A program made the translations under genes and the position numbers. A stretch of DNA of 64,000 nucleotides from Monosporascus cannonballus (Eukaryota > Ascomycota > Sordariomycetes > Xylariales), in the NCBI GenBank assembly GCA_004154925.1, contig QJNS01000060.1, forward strand, positions 186,001 through 250,000. The letters are read 5' to 3'. Shown here in pieces: positions 50,772-62,004 of the stretch. Within the stretch, counting starts at the first letter, position 1. Each line of letters starts with the position of its first letter. The notes beneath the pieces are model-generated. The model had not been told where the DNA came from. It saw only the letters and a list, made by a program, of their open reading frames with translations, and searched no databases.

Positions 50772-51048
50772 ATATACTAAGATAAAAAAGATTTAATCCT
50801 AATTAATACGTATAAATTAATTATAGTTTAACGTGGAAAAAGATTAACGGAAGTAAAAACTTAATCCGATTATATTAGTTATATTTAATTTCGAGAATTA
50901 AAATAAAAAAATATATTAAGTAGTGATAATCAACGTATATTTTAAAGCTAAACTTATAGTGAAAAAAGAACCTTTGAATATATACGCGCAACTCGGACTT
51001 TTTGATCAGCCGAGATTCCTTATATGCGTAACACTTTACTCTACTTCA
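50772..51048 (-). repeat. KL 5' LTR
   Basis: It matches the F and G LTRs in reverse over ~277 bp and is followed by the duplicated TTATT (51049-51053). The sequence just inside (50771 downward) resembles the start of the FG internal region. Confidence 0.75.
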
Positions 51049-51053
51049 TTATT

Positions 51054-53120
51054 AAAATATTAACAAAATAATATTTAAAAACGAAAATTAAATTAATTTC
51101 GCCAAAGCTATAATAAGCTTATAGATAAATAAATATTTGTAATAATTAAAAACTCTATTTTTAAATAGTCTGGTTTATATAGTTTTAACCAATAAAATAA
51201 TAAAATTAGAAACGTTTTCGAAAGTTTTATATTTAATAATTGCGTTGACAAAAAGTTAATTATTATTTAAATTTTTCGTATTCATAAAATTAATTCCAAC
51301 TATAAAGTTATCAATTAAATACTCGAAAGTTAACTTAATAATAATGAGAAACTTATTACAATTCTCCATGTTAATAAATTTATTCTTATTAGCAAATTTA
51401 GAAATTTATTTTTCGAAAATTTCGCTAACAATAACGAATTACTTTATAAATTTTGCCGGGCAAATAAATTTATCGGTTGCGACGAAGGTTCGATTTAACT
51501 GCTCGAAATCTTAATTAGTAATAAGATAATATCCGTTAAACCTTTTTATAGTAATATATATATCTTAGCTAAAAGCCTATTTCTAGAAGAAAAAAATTAA
51601 ACTTTTTAAAAAAAATTTAAAAAACGCTTTTCGTTTAACAATGTTAATACACTATCAGGAAAAACGAAAATTAAATTTACTTTATTATTTTTATTAATAA
51701 CGGCGAAAAGGAAAAAGATTTCGACGAAAGAAAAACCGGTTTAGCTATTTATAATATTTAAGTTCGTAATAAATACTCTAAGAATATCCGCCTTTTTAGC
51801 AAAATTATTAAGAAAATCGATTATTTGTTTTTAAATAAACTTACGTTTAACACTTTTGCGAACTACTCGTATTTAAAATCCGTTTCAAATACCGTAAAAT
51901 ACGTTTATAAAATTTATAAAAATAATAAGACTTACAATAATATTATGCTTATAAAAACGGTTATTTTAATTGTAAAACCTTTCAACTTAAAAGGCGATAT
52001 TAATAATAGTAATAGTAATTATTTTGTAAAAAAACATATTTTAACTGATATAAAATTAATTTTACTATAATTAAAATTAGTGTTATATTTAATAATAATA
52101 ACGGGATATATAATAATATATTCGTATTTTAAAAAAACGTCCGTAAAACTAATAAATATTTCGTTAAAAATGTATTTTTAATATTATTAACATTACTTCC
52201 ACTGATATAAACGTAATTTTCCAAATTATTTCAAACAAAGCAATAATAAGATCGTAACGGCTATCGAAATAATCAACGCTAAAGTTACGATTATTTTTAA
52301 AAAGGCTCAAAAAACTCTTTTGGCTTAATATACCACGTTATAATATATTTTACCTAAATTGAAAACCATCGAAATTATTATTAAAGATACCAAAAAAATA
52401 TATAATAATCAAATAATTATTTTCAAAAGTAACGAAACTTTCGTTCTAACTTATATTCGTTTGTAAGAAATAATAAACGCCTTGATAAATTACTTACGAA
52501 ACTTACATACACGTTAAGAATTCCATATATATTTACAATAAAATATATTCTATATTAATAATTACAGATTTCCGGACTCATAGTTAATTTTACGCATGAA
52601 TATTAAACGTTAATTCTTTATTTAAATAACTAGTATTAACTAAGTTCATTGTAATATCGTATATTATACGGCTATTTTCTTAAAGCAAAAAGGGTTTTTA
52701 TTAAAAATCTTCCAGTTGCGATTATAATAACTGAGTGCTTAGCTATAAATAATTAAGAAAATTTCCCAAATCTTTAAATCAAAAAAATAATAATAGAATT
52801 ATATTTATATAATTATACCTACCTTATAATTAATAACTTGTAATACCTAAAATGCTTTTATCTTAGTTATATTACCTTATATAATCATTTTGCTACCTTT
52901 TATAAATCCCACGCAATATCGAATAAATGGTGGTATAAATTAGCAATTAGCTCGATATATAACGTCTTGTTATTTTATTTCCGGTATTATAAGTGGTAAT
53001 AATAATCCGTGTTAATACTTATATTAAAATAAAAAATAACTATATTTAATAGTAATATATTTCTGTTTTTCTTATTAAAAGAGAAACGATTAAGTTAGTG
53101 AAGCGAATAAAAAAATGTCA
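51054..53120. other. AT-rich segment between KL and MN
   Basis: No LTR or recognised protein. The 81-codon plus-strand ORF at 51825-52070 is the longest open piece but has no family features. Probably an older, unrecognisable repeat. Confidence 0.45.
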
Positions 53121-53125
53121 CCGAA

Positions 53126-53327
53126 TATGAGAATATAGCCGCTTTAAGGATGAGGCTGGTAGCCGACCACCGATTAGCTACCGACCTACTTATTTATATA
53201 AATCCACCATCTGGCAGCTCATAGGAAACGCCAGATAAAAGTAACCTAATATATTTACTTTTTGGAATACGTTTTGCGATTCGTAGGAAATTACCTTATT
53301 TAATTTATAATTATTTATTATTTTACA
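53126..53327 (+). repeat. MN 5' LTR
   Basis: It starts TATGAGAATA (ancestral TG inferred) and ends TTTTACA. It is more degraded at its 3' end than the 3' LTR. Confidence 0.8.
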
Positions 53328-55500
53328 ATTTTTGGGGTTTTATTATAAAATATAACGTAATAATTACTAAAAGCAAAGTTTGCCGATTACAAAACGAACC
53401 TAAGTTATTAATCGAAAAAACTGCCAATCGGAACCTAATTAACGAACAATCGATTATAATACGAAAACAAACGAAAAAACCTATAACGAAATTTTAACGA
53501 GCAAAGGACCATAATTTCCGAGATCTCGAATTACCTTATATATAGAATAAGGATACGTTTCGATATCCGATAATTAAACAGTCGAAAAACAAACGGAATA
53601 TAATAACCGTATCCCGGAATTTACAATAACAAAAAGTTAAATTCTTTAATAATAATTAAAGTTTGGACATTATTTATTAATAAAATAAACAATATCCCGA
53701 AGTATTCCGATAAATAGTCGATTAATAAATAATAATATAAGTTAAAAATATAAAATTTTATAAGTTAATTACGATATTATTATAAATAATTAAGGGTAAT
53801 AAATAAGTACCATATTATAATTATCTGAAATTTTTCGAAAGTACGTCGATTAAAAAAAGATTAAATAAAAGTTATTACGAAAGTTTACGGCAAAAAACTA
53901 AAGCAAAATGTTTTTACTTATATTTAATAGATTATAAGCTATATGAACGTTTTTATTGTAAACACTTAACAATTATACCGCGTTATACTCAATTATTTTA
54001 AGTACAAAAAAAATAAAAATAAAAATCCTATAGATTTTTATTAAGAGAATTTACGTAAATTTTATTTTTCTGGAAAAGGATGTAAAGAACAATTTATAGA
54101 AATATAATAATAATTTAATTAACCGCCGTTAAAGTTTTACGTTGAATAAAAGCTCCAGGTTTAGAAAATAAAACTTACGAATATTCTTAATTCGGAAGAT
54201 AATCGGGATAAAAAACGTCTTATTTTTATTTATTTTTAAAAATTAATATTAAGGTTACGAAATCTTTTATTATAATAAAATGATAAAATAAAGCGAATTA
54301 ATAACGTAATAAATAAAATAAACCGTTATTAAAATGCCCAGAAAAAGATAGAAAAATTAGTTATTTTCCGCTAAAAATATTAATAAAAATAAACGATTTT
54401 ATTTTAACGCTTTCGAGAAAAAGAATTCCCAAAATAAATTAAAGGCGTTACATAAAAGCAATAAGAACCGCGGGTATTTTTATATTCGGAAAACAAATAA
54501 TTGCCGATTTAATTCCAATTAAAATAAAGTTATACGATTTATTATCTTTGATTTTTATAAAGGCCCATTTAAATATTATAATTATAAAAAGCCAAACCAT
54601 AAAAACGTAAATTATAAATCAAAAATAAATACGAAAACGTTGCTATCCCAGCCATATGGAAAATAACCTCCGAAAGCTATATAAAACATTATAATATATA
54701 ACGATAAATCATAATAATCCCTAAATATAAACCCAAAAACACCGGAATAAGCGGATACGTTGAATCTATTTCAGCGAATAATTATAAAACAGTTAGAATA
54801 AAGCCGCCTTTAAAAAAAGGGTACTTATTAAAAGATTTGGAAAATATAATAATGTAAATAAATATAAATACCGGAATATAAATAAATATTATAAATAAAA
54901 AATTTAATAAAAAAACTTAATGTCTAATTAATTTCTGTAAATCTTTCAGGCCGTATCGGCATTAACGATACGTATATCAAATATTACAAAGCTTACGAAA
55001 TTTTTATTAATATGATAAATAATAACGGAAATGAATGAAAATTTAAGTAAATTTATTTTATAATATGCTATAACCGGAAAACAGCCGATTTCTTATAATT
55101 TAGATCAGAAATAAATAAATTAAGCGTTTAAGTAAATAAAATTATATATTAATAATTATGTACATTATTATAAAGAGACAATAAATAAAAAATTACAAAT
55201 TTTACGTTTTCCGATAAGCAAATTTATACCGTTAATTTAATAAACCTAGCCGAAAAGCCAAATATTACGAAATTCGGGAAATAATGAGAATAAGAAATAA
55301 CCGACCTCCTTATATATTTAAAGAGTTTCCAGCGAATATATTTCGAAACAATAACAAAATAAATACCTTAATTATTAAGGATAAAACATATAATAAATTT
55401 GATTTTAACGAAAACGCCCTAAAGCGGCCTAATTTAGCTTATTTCGGCGGCTTAAAAAATAACATTTAAAAAAGATATCCGAAAAAATCTAAAAACAGGC
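53328..55500 (+). pseudogene. MN gag and protease region, degraded
   Basis: Sense-strand coding is implied by position. The 61-codon frame at 55284-55469 (KEFPANIFRNNNKI) is open just before the reverse transcriptase and is probably the protease-to-polymerase linker. No gag domain can be delimited with confidence. Confidence 0.45.
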
Positions 55501-55542
55501 CGGATACGTTATTCGAAAACGGACGTAAAAACATTAATATTA

Positions 55543-55935
55543 TTCGTACTTAAAAAAAACGGCAATTTCCGATTATACGTTAATTCTAAGGAGGTAAATC
55601 GGATAATAATTAAAAACTAATACCTTTACCCTTAATTTTAAAAATAATAAATCGCTTAAAATTAATTAAGGTATTTTCAAAAATTAATTTTAAAAATACT
55701 TATTATAATATTAGAATTAAAAAAAGGTAATTTATGAAACTTTTTATTCCAAACGTAATACGAGTAATTTAAATTTACGGTTATATTATTTAATTTTAAA
55801 AATACGTTATTTATATTTTCGATTTATTTATATAAATTATTAATTAAATCAATAAATAATATATTTGTAATATATTTAAATAATATAATTATTTATTTCT
55901 ATAAAGAAAATAAATATGCAAAATATTTGTAATTA
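55543..55935 (+). pseudogene. MN reverse transcriptase remnant
   Basis: The frame opens with FVLKKNGNFRLYVNSKEVN, close to the gypsy consensus FVPKKNGKLRLCVDYRxLN. LKILIIILELKKGN-like residues follow where the family has LKDAYHRIRIxEGD. Many stops interrupt it. Confidence 0.8.
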
Positions 55936-57627
55936 ATTTACAAATAATTATTATAATATTAATTATTTATTACAATATTTAAAAATAAATCTTTCGAAAA
56001 AATATTTAAGGTTTATAATTGATATTAATGGTTAAAAGATAAATCGCCGACGATTCGATATTGTTAAAATATAATTAAAGTTAAAATTAATTTATAATAT
56101 TTAAATATTTTTAAGATTTGCGAATTTTTATCAGAAATTTATCGTTTATTGTTTGTATATTACCGAACTTATTATTAAGTTCTTAAAAAAGGCGTAAAAT
56201 AAAGGTAAAGTAACAAAATTCCGGTAATCCGAAAAAATTAAAAAAGTATTTCGAAATTTAAAAAACATTTTTTAATTAATAACCATTTTTCGATATTATA
56301 ATAATATTAAAAATATTAAGGTTAAAATAAGAGTTTCGATAAAAGCTATATTAAGGATACTTTTATAAAAATACGGAAAAATATTAACGTTTAATTATAT
56401 ATTAATTACGAAAATTAAGTTTAACCGAAAAACTATACATTATAACATAATAAATATTATTAATAATTATAAAAAACCTAAAATATTAACCGTAAGATTT
56501 TAAAAATACGGAAAAATACTTCTTAATATTTTTCGATTATAAGATATTCAAAAATATAGTAAAAATGTCGAGACGTAATTTTAAAAAAAGGTTAATCCGA
56601 TAGGTTTATCGCTTAAGGTAATTTTATTTTAAAATTTAATATCGGCCGAGCGCCGTTAACCCGGCAAATAAGCTATTTAAACGTCCGGATTATATATTAA
56701 GGAAAATCGCGTAAAAAATGTAATTTTTACATTATTTAAAAAATACGGGCTTACGAATAATATACCAGAAAACGTACGAAAAATAATTGCAAATATATAA
56801 CGTAATTTAAAGTATTATAAAAAAATTAAAGGACTTATAAAAATAATATAAAATTCGTTCGTTATAAAATTCCTAAATAGATTTTAAGTAACCGAAATTT
56901 AAATAATTATTATCCGTGTAAAAAAAACGAAAAACTTTTATTATACGATAATAAGAAATTTTTTAAAAAAAAAGAAAAATAAGGAATTATATATTTCCCG
57001 AACTTATTATTTACGAATAATAATATAAATACGAATCGTACTAATAATATAATTAACGGTAAAATAATAATAACTGCAAATTATAACCCCATTATAATCG
57101 AATTTTGAAAAGTTTGAAAAAAAAAACGAAATGAATATTAAAGTTATTATTTATAATTAATATATTTTACCTTATTTAATAAAGACTCTAGCCAAAAACG
57201 AAACGGTATTATAACCGAAAACTTTCTAATAATTTTATAATTCTGTTCGAAATATATAAATTAAGGATTTAAATATTATAAAATTAATAAAAATAAATAT
57301 ACGTTAAACTGGAAGAAAAAAATTATTTTCTGCATTTAAATAAGATTTTATATTATCGGGATAAATTCGTAATTTTATTATAAAACGTTTTATGGAAATA
57401 ATTAATTAATTAATATTATAATAGTTTAAAAGCAAGATATATAAAATATAATTGTACGTTAAATTATTAACTAAAAATTATATTAGCAAAATATGGCGAA
57501 CGATATTTAAAAATATATTAAATAATATCAAAATTGTTAAGATATAATACAATTACGTTATAAATCATATAAATAATTATAGCCTTTACCGTTACTTAAA
57601 TATTTTTTCCAAAAGATTTCCTTAAAT

Positions 57628-57800
57628 TTTATTACGGGATTTTTTAAAAGCCTAAATTTAAATAAATTAAAATACGACGGAAATTTAATAATTATTAATT
57701 ATTTTACGAAATTAAAATTATTTATTCTTACGGTTACAACCTTAACCTTAACCAAATGCTTTTATAATAAAGCAAAATATAAATTTAATATACCGGTTAA
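57628..57800 (+). pseudogene. MN integrase core remnant
   Basis: FITGFFKSLNLNKL then YDGNLIIINYFTKL and a TLT-like segment match the start of a gypsy integrase core (DFVTGLPKS, YDAILVIVDRFTK). The first catalytic Asp region is altered. The codons are nearly free of stops for about 55 residues. Confidence 0.8.
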
Positions 57801-60291
57801 AATTATTAACGATGTAAAGAAATTATTAATAAATTTAATTTAAGTAAATGATTATAAAAACGAAAAGTTAAACGGCGAATATCGATTATTTATTATCCGC
57901 AAATTAATAAATAAAAGGAACGTATTTATTAAGTTTTAAAATATTATTTCCCTAATTACGATAATAAATATTAAAATAATTAAATAAATTTATTACGAAA
58001 TGCGGAATTCGTATATAATAATATACGGACCGTTTTTACCGGCCGTTTTTTGTTCGAAACCTTATATAAATATTATCTAAAAATAATGGAATACTTTATA
58101 TAAAAGTTTGAAGAATAAATATAAAATATTAAAAAATAATTTAAAAATAATTATTATTTATAAAATAATATATAAATATTAGGAAAATATAACGGCAACC
58201 TTAAGGATATATTATAATTAACGTTATATATTTACCGAATTTTAATTGAGGTAATAAGTAAATTTATTAATTAAAAACTTTAAATTCAAACTAAAAAATT
58301 CATATTTATTTATATCCGGTGTATAATTAAAAAAGTAAATTAACTTTTAAACGTATAAATCAATGCTTTTTATTAAATATTAACGAATATATAATATATT
58401 CCTAATATCCTTATTAAAACCGTAACATAACCGGGAACCGGGCAATATCCAAATAATAATATCGGATTAAATAAAAAATAAAACAAAATAAAAATTAAAA
58501 AATATCGTCGATTACCAAACTAACCGTAAATAACGCGAATATATATTTAAATAAAAAAGTTAGTTCGCTAAATATAATACGTAAAAATCCCGGAAATATT
58601 TCGAATACGTATTTAAGATATTATAATATTACGAAAAAAAATTAAAATACGCATATAAGAAATAAAATAATCGAAAAACTGCAAAGCAATAATAATTTAA
58701 TTAGAAAATAATCGCTTAATAATTATACAAATTACGGAAAATAATTTAAAATAAAATTAAAATATAAATATTAAAATATTATTTAATTATATAATTATTT
58801 TTAGGCTTTTAATAAATAATAACTTTATTATATAACGATCGGAAACTTAAAATAATATAAAAAAATCGAACCTTTATTTCGAAAATAAAATTTTATACTT
58901 AATTATTAAATTTTACGTTAAATAATTTTTAATAAATATATTAAACAAATTAATATAAGAATATCGGAAAATTATCAGAAAATATACGACGGCAAAAAGC
59001 AAATATACTTGTTAAATTTATTAAACGTAAAATCCGGAAAATATTTAAAAATGTTATATTTTTTATAAAAAATAAAGCCTACATTACCGGAATATAATTT
59101 GTTATTAATCGAAAATAAAACGTAGACATTAAAATATTTAATATAATTAAATTTGTTAATAAGTTTATTAAATAAAACCATCTTTTAACTTTAATTATTA
59201 ATAAGTATTGAAATTTTGTCGAAATATCGAAAAACGGGCGAAAAATATTTATAAATAAAAAACGTAGCAATATAACGGCTTTCGAAAATCGTTTTATTTA
59301 TAAGAATATTTTAAAATTACGTTTAATGGAAAATTAATTACGGAAAAATAAAAAAGAAATCGTAATATTTATAAAAATACTTAAATTTATAAACGCATAA
59401 AACGGCAATAAAATTAAACCTCCGTAACCATAACGGATAATTAAAAATCGATTTTTGTTATATTAAAAAAACGATAATTTTTAATAATAATTACGTTAAA
59501 GGCGAATTCGCTTTCGCGAAAAACGTCAAATCGACAACCAATCGCAATTACGTCAAAATATTTATATTAAATATTTATAATATGAATTTTTTCGAATTCG
59601 TTAATGAATTTCTAATTATCGATAATAAATTAAAATAATATTTAAGCGGTAATTTTAAAAACGATTAAAATAATAATAAAAATTAAATAACAATATTAAT
59701 AATATTTAAAATAATTATTTATAAAAACAATTTAATAATAATAATTAATTATAACGTAATTTAAGACGTCCAAAACCTAAACGTAAACCGTACGGTAATC
59801 GAAATAACGTTATATTACGTAAATATAATACAGCTTATTACCGCCCGTAATACGATTAATATTTATTTTAATATTAATATTAAAAAATAATATTTAAAAA
59901 AATTTAATATTTATTAATATTAAAATATTATTTCTTTTAAAACTTATTATTAAAAAAAGCTATAACGAACGGAAATTATACGAAAAATAAATAAAGAAAA
60001 TAAAATAAAAATAAAGGAAAACGAAAAGTCAAATAAAATACGTACCTAAAAAAAATTAAAAATATAAATGCGAAAAAAAAGAAAATAAATAAAGTTAAAT
60101 TAAAAAACAGATTATAATAAAAAAATAACAAAATATAATTTATTATATCATATAATCAGTATTAATTATTACGGTAATTATTTATAATATAATACAACGA
60201 TAAATTATTAACAAATATGCGTAATTAAATTTGCAAAACGTATTATATAATAATGTTATTAAAAATTAATAACTTAAAAAGGGGAAATAAT
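57801..60291 (+). pseudogene. MN 3' internal region, degraded
   Basis: Remainder of integrase and 3' sequence up to the polypurine tract. The minus-strand ORFs at 58975-59270 are antisense to the element and taken as chance. Confidence 0.45.
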
Positions 60292-60497
60292 TATAAAAAT
60301 ATAATTATTATAAGAATAAGGCTAGTAGCCGACCAGTTACCGATCAGCCACCGACCCACTTACTAATATAAATCCACAATCTGGCAGCTAATAAGAAACG
60401 CCAGATGGAAGTAACCTAATACACTTATTTCTTGGAATACGTTCTGCGACTGGTCGGAAATCACCTTACCCAGCTCACAGCTGTCCATTATCTTATA
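60292..60497 (+). repeat. MN 3' LTR
   Basis: It aligns without gaps at its start with the solo LTR at 33856-34062 (reversed) and remains GC-rich over most of its length. Confidence 0.85.
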
Positions 60498-60502
60498 CCG
60501 AG

Positions 60503-60639
60503 AAGCTAGCGAAAAATTATCGCGATTAGCGCTCTGTCGCTATTAAGCGATTAAGTTTTTATTTATTTATAACTATATAGAACCGGATTAGGTAATAAAT
60601 AAAATTTAATAGGTAATGATGACCATTAGTGGATAGGCA
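60503..60639. other. Boundary from AT-rich block to normal DNA
   Basis: It contains several TTAGCG/CGCTA-type words (60503-60555) that recur near 61603-61640 on the far side of the ORF-bearing segment. This may mark the ends of a DNA element, but no clean inverted repeat is seen. Confidence 0.3.
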
Positions 60640-61170
60640 CTAAAACGTACTACCCATTTCGTGAGAGGCGTTCTCTTTTCGTAGGCGGCCAGTGGATGAA
60701 ACGTTTAGCGTGGGTGGGTGGGTAGTGCAAATCCTATAAGGCTTTACCACGCGTGCTTCGGCGCTGAGGTCCTTCCACTCCGCATTAGCCTCCCCTTCTC
60801 CTGTAGCCGCTCCCCCGCTGCGGGAGGAGCCGGAGCCGCCGCCGCCGCAGCGGGAGCCGCCACCACTGTACGTCTTCTCCACTGCAGTGACAACCGTCCC
60901 GCAGCTGTGGTGGGAGTGGACGGTAGGCCAAGCAGGCGGCCCGTCCGCACAAGGACTAGTGGATATATACGGGCCCCGCTGGCGCCGGAGGCACAGCGAG
61001 CAGATGCTATATGGGCGGCGGAAAGTTATCATCGACGAGGTTCGGAGACGACAGGCACAGGGATGAGTACGGGCGCGGCAGTAGAGGAAGTAGAGGTTGT
61101 TCGACAGCCGCCATATTGTCGCTATCAGCTATACCAGCTGCTCAATAGGCAGAAAAAGTGCACTTCGTAA
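60640..61170. other. GC-rich segment with overlapping ORFs, unassigned
   Basis: Two long frames overlap on opposite strands: plus 60718-61170 (150 codons, ending NRQKKCTS) and minus 60640-61032 (130 codons). Both cross a GCC/GGC repeat at about 60820-60860. The first ATG of the plus ORF is not certain to be the start. Neither protein is recognised, and at most one is likely to be real; the plus frame is slightly favoured because it is longer and its C-terminal half is less repetitive. Confidence 0.3.
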
Positions 61171-61423
61171 TTAACGCTATAACTACGTACTCATGTATCG
61201 CCTCCATTGTTGCCCTTATTTCACTCACAAAACGGTTAGAAAGTGGAAAAACAGGTGAGCTCCGGAGTTTGCCAAGACTCGAGGTATGCCAGAGACTATC
61301 ACGGCGGTTGGGTGTTCTCGTATAGAAACGCGCATGATCTCGCTAACAAGTCGACCCCCATAAAACCCGTAATTGTGTCACAACTCCGTGATACATTTTC
61401 CTCCTGCTATATTCTCACTATTA

Positions 61424-61534
61424 GTGGATTCCAACTGCTCTATTATCGCTCTTCGAGCCACAGTGATTACTCTGCAGGCTTTTATGAGTTCGACTAACGC
61501 CGAAATCGAGGAGATGGCTGGTGAGATCTGCGCC
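61424..61534 (+). other. Exon-like open segment ending at the assembly gap
   Basis: A frame following a CTATTAG acceptor-like site reads DSNCSIIALRATVITLQAFM then SSTNAEIEEMAG, with a good donor-like GGTGAGAT near 61520. This helical, compositionally normal stretch looks like protein coding, but no family is recognised and the gene model is cut by the homopolymer gap. Confidence 0.3.
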
Positions 61535-61602
61535 GGGGGGGGGGGGGGGGCGGGGGGGGGGGGGGGGGGGGGGNNNNNNNNNNCCCCCCCCCCCCCCCCC
61601 CC
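61535..61602. other. Assembly gap between poly-G and poly-C runs
   Basis: Sixteen G, one C and 22 G (61535-61573) are followed by ten N (61574-61583) and 19 C (61584-61602). The ten-N block marks an unresolved join,so sequence across it should not be trusted. Confidence 0.95.
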
Positions 61603-62004
61603 GCGCTAGTGCTATATTAGCGAGCTTAGCGTAAACACGGGTTTAACCGTGTCTAACGCTTGACACTTCTGCCAGAAGACTAGGTGTCCGCGGGCCTACA
61701 ACGTGGCCCGAGCGGTGAGAATTGGAAAGAAAATGCCGTGAATTCAGTAGAGCTCGTCGAAGTTGTCGGAGGCGGTGCTCTGTCGTAGCAGCAGGTTCAG
61801 GTGAGGATGCAGTTGGCAGTGCGGGGATCGATGTATTGCTCCGTCAGGAGGTCAGGTGTTTATATGGTGCGAAAGGAGACTCGGAACAACCGGTACCTCA
61901 GGTGTTACCGGGGCATCCGACAGGCATGGCATGCAATGGCCTCCTTCCCTTATCTTCCGACGTTACTGCGCCGGTTGCAGTAAAGCCGAGCTCTTGGAAG
62001 CCAT
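61603..62004. promoter_or_regulatory. Upstream region of the zinc-cluster gene
   Basis: It lies between the gap and the first supported exon. A hairpin (CACGG...CCGTG, 61635-61652) is present. Several overlapping plus-strand ORFs occur (for example 61722-62126), but they share no family features and overlap the zinc-cluster exon in other frames. Confidence 0.35.

Larger units (their letters stand above)
8725..51048 (-). mobile_element. KL: oldest Ty3/gypsy LTR retrotransposon, split by later insertions
   Basis: Its 3' LTR lies at 8725 to about 9529 and its 5' LTR at 50772-51048, both reading minus, with a perfect 5-bp duplication TTATT at 8720-8724 and 51049-51053. The internal region parallels the FG element read in reverse: 12430-12230 matches FG around 28240-28440, and 33855-31437 matches FG from about 18830 to 28160 with the AB insertion absent. 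FG sits between these two parts. Removing FG, the P, C and J solo LTRs, ED and the TRIM leaves about 15 kb, some 3.3 kb more than FG without its insertions, so another insertion probably hides in the right arm. All coding capacity is destroyed. Confidence 0.8.
53126..60497 (+). mobile_element. MN: full-length Ty3/gypsy LTR retrotransposon, RIP-degraded
   Basis: The LTRs at 53126-53327 and 60292-60497 match each other and the solo LTR at 33856-34062. Flanks are CCGAA (53121-53125) and CCGAG (60498-60502), one G-to-A difference. A polypurine tract AAAAAGGGGAAA lies just before the 3' LTR. Reverse transcriptase and integrase remnants lie in order on the plus strand. Total length is 7372 bp. The element ends where composition returns to normal. 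Confidence 0.9.
7481..60500. repeat. Extremely AT-rich, RIP-degraded block of nested retrotransposons
   Basis: Roughly 53 kb lacks any long intact ORF. Related copies inside it differ mainly by C-to-T and G-to-A, and transposon protein frames are riddled with TAA and TAG codons. That pattern is the signature of repeat-induced point mutation in ascomycetes. The individual elements are listed separately. GC-richer islands remain mostly where short elements sit (TRIM, 115-bp element, ~200-bp solo LTRs). Confidence 0.9.

Noticed and set aside
7481..60500. CRISPR array, or mitochondrial DNA
   Set aside because: There are no regularly spaced repeats. The AT richness comes with nested LTR elements and RIP-type differences, not with mitochondrial genes.
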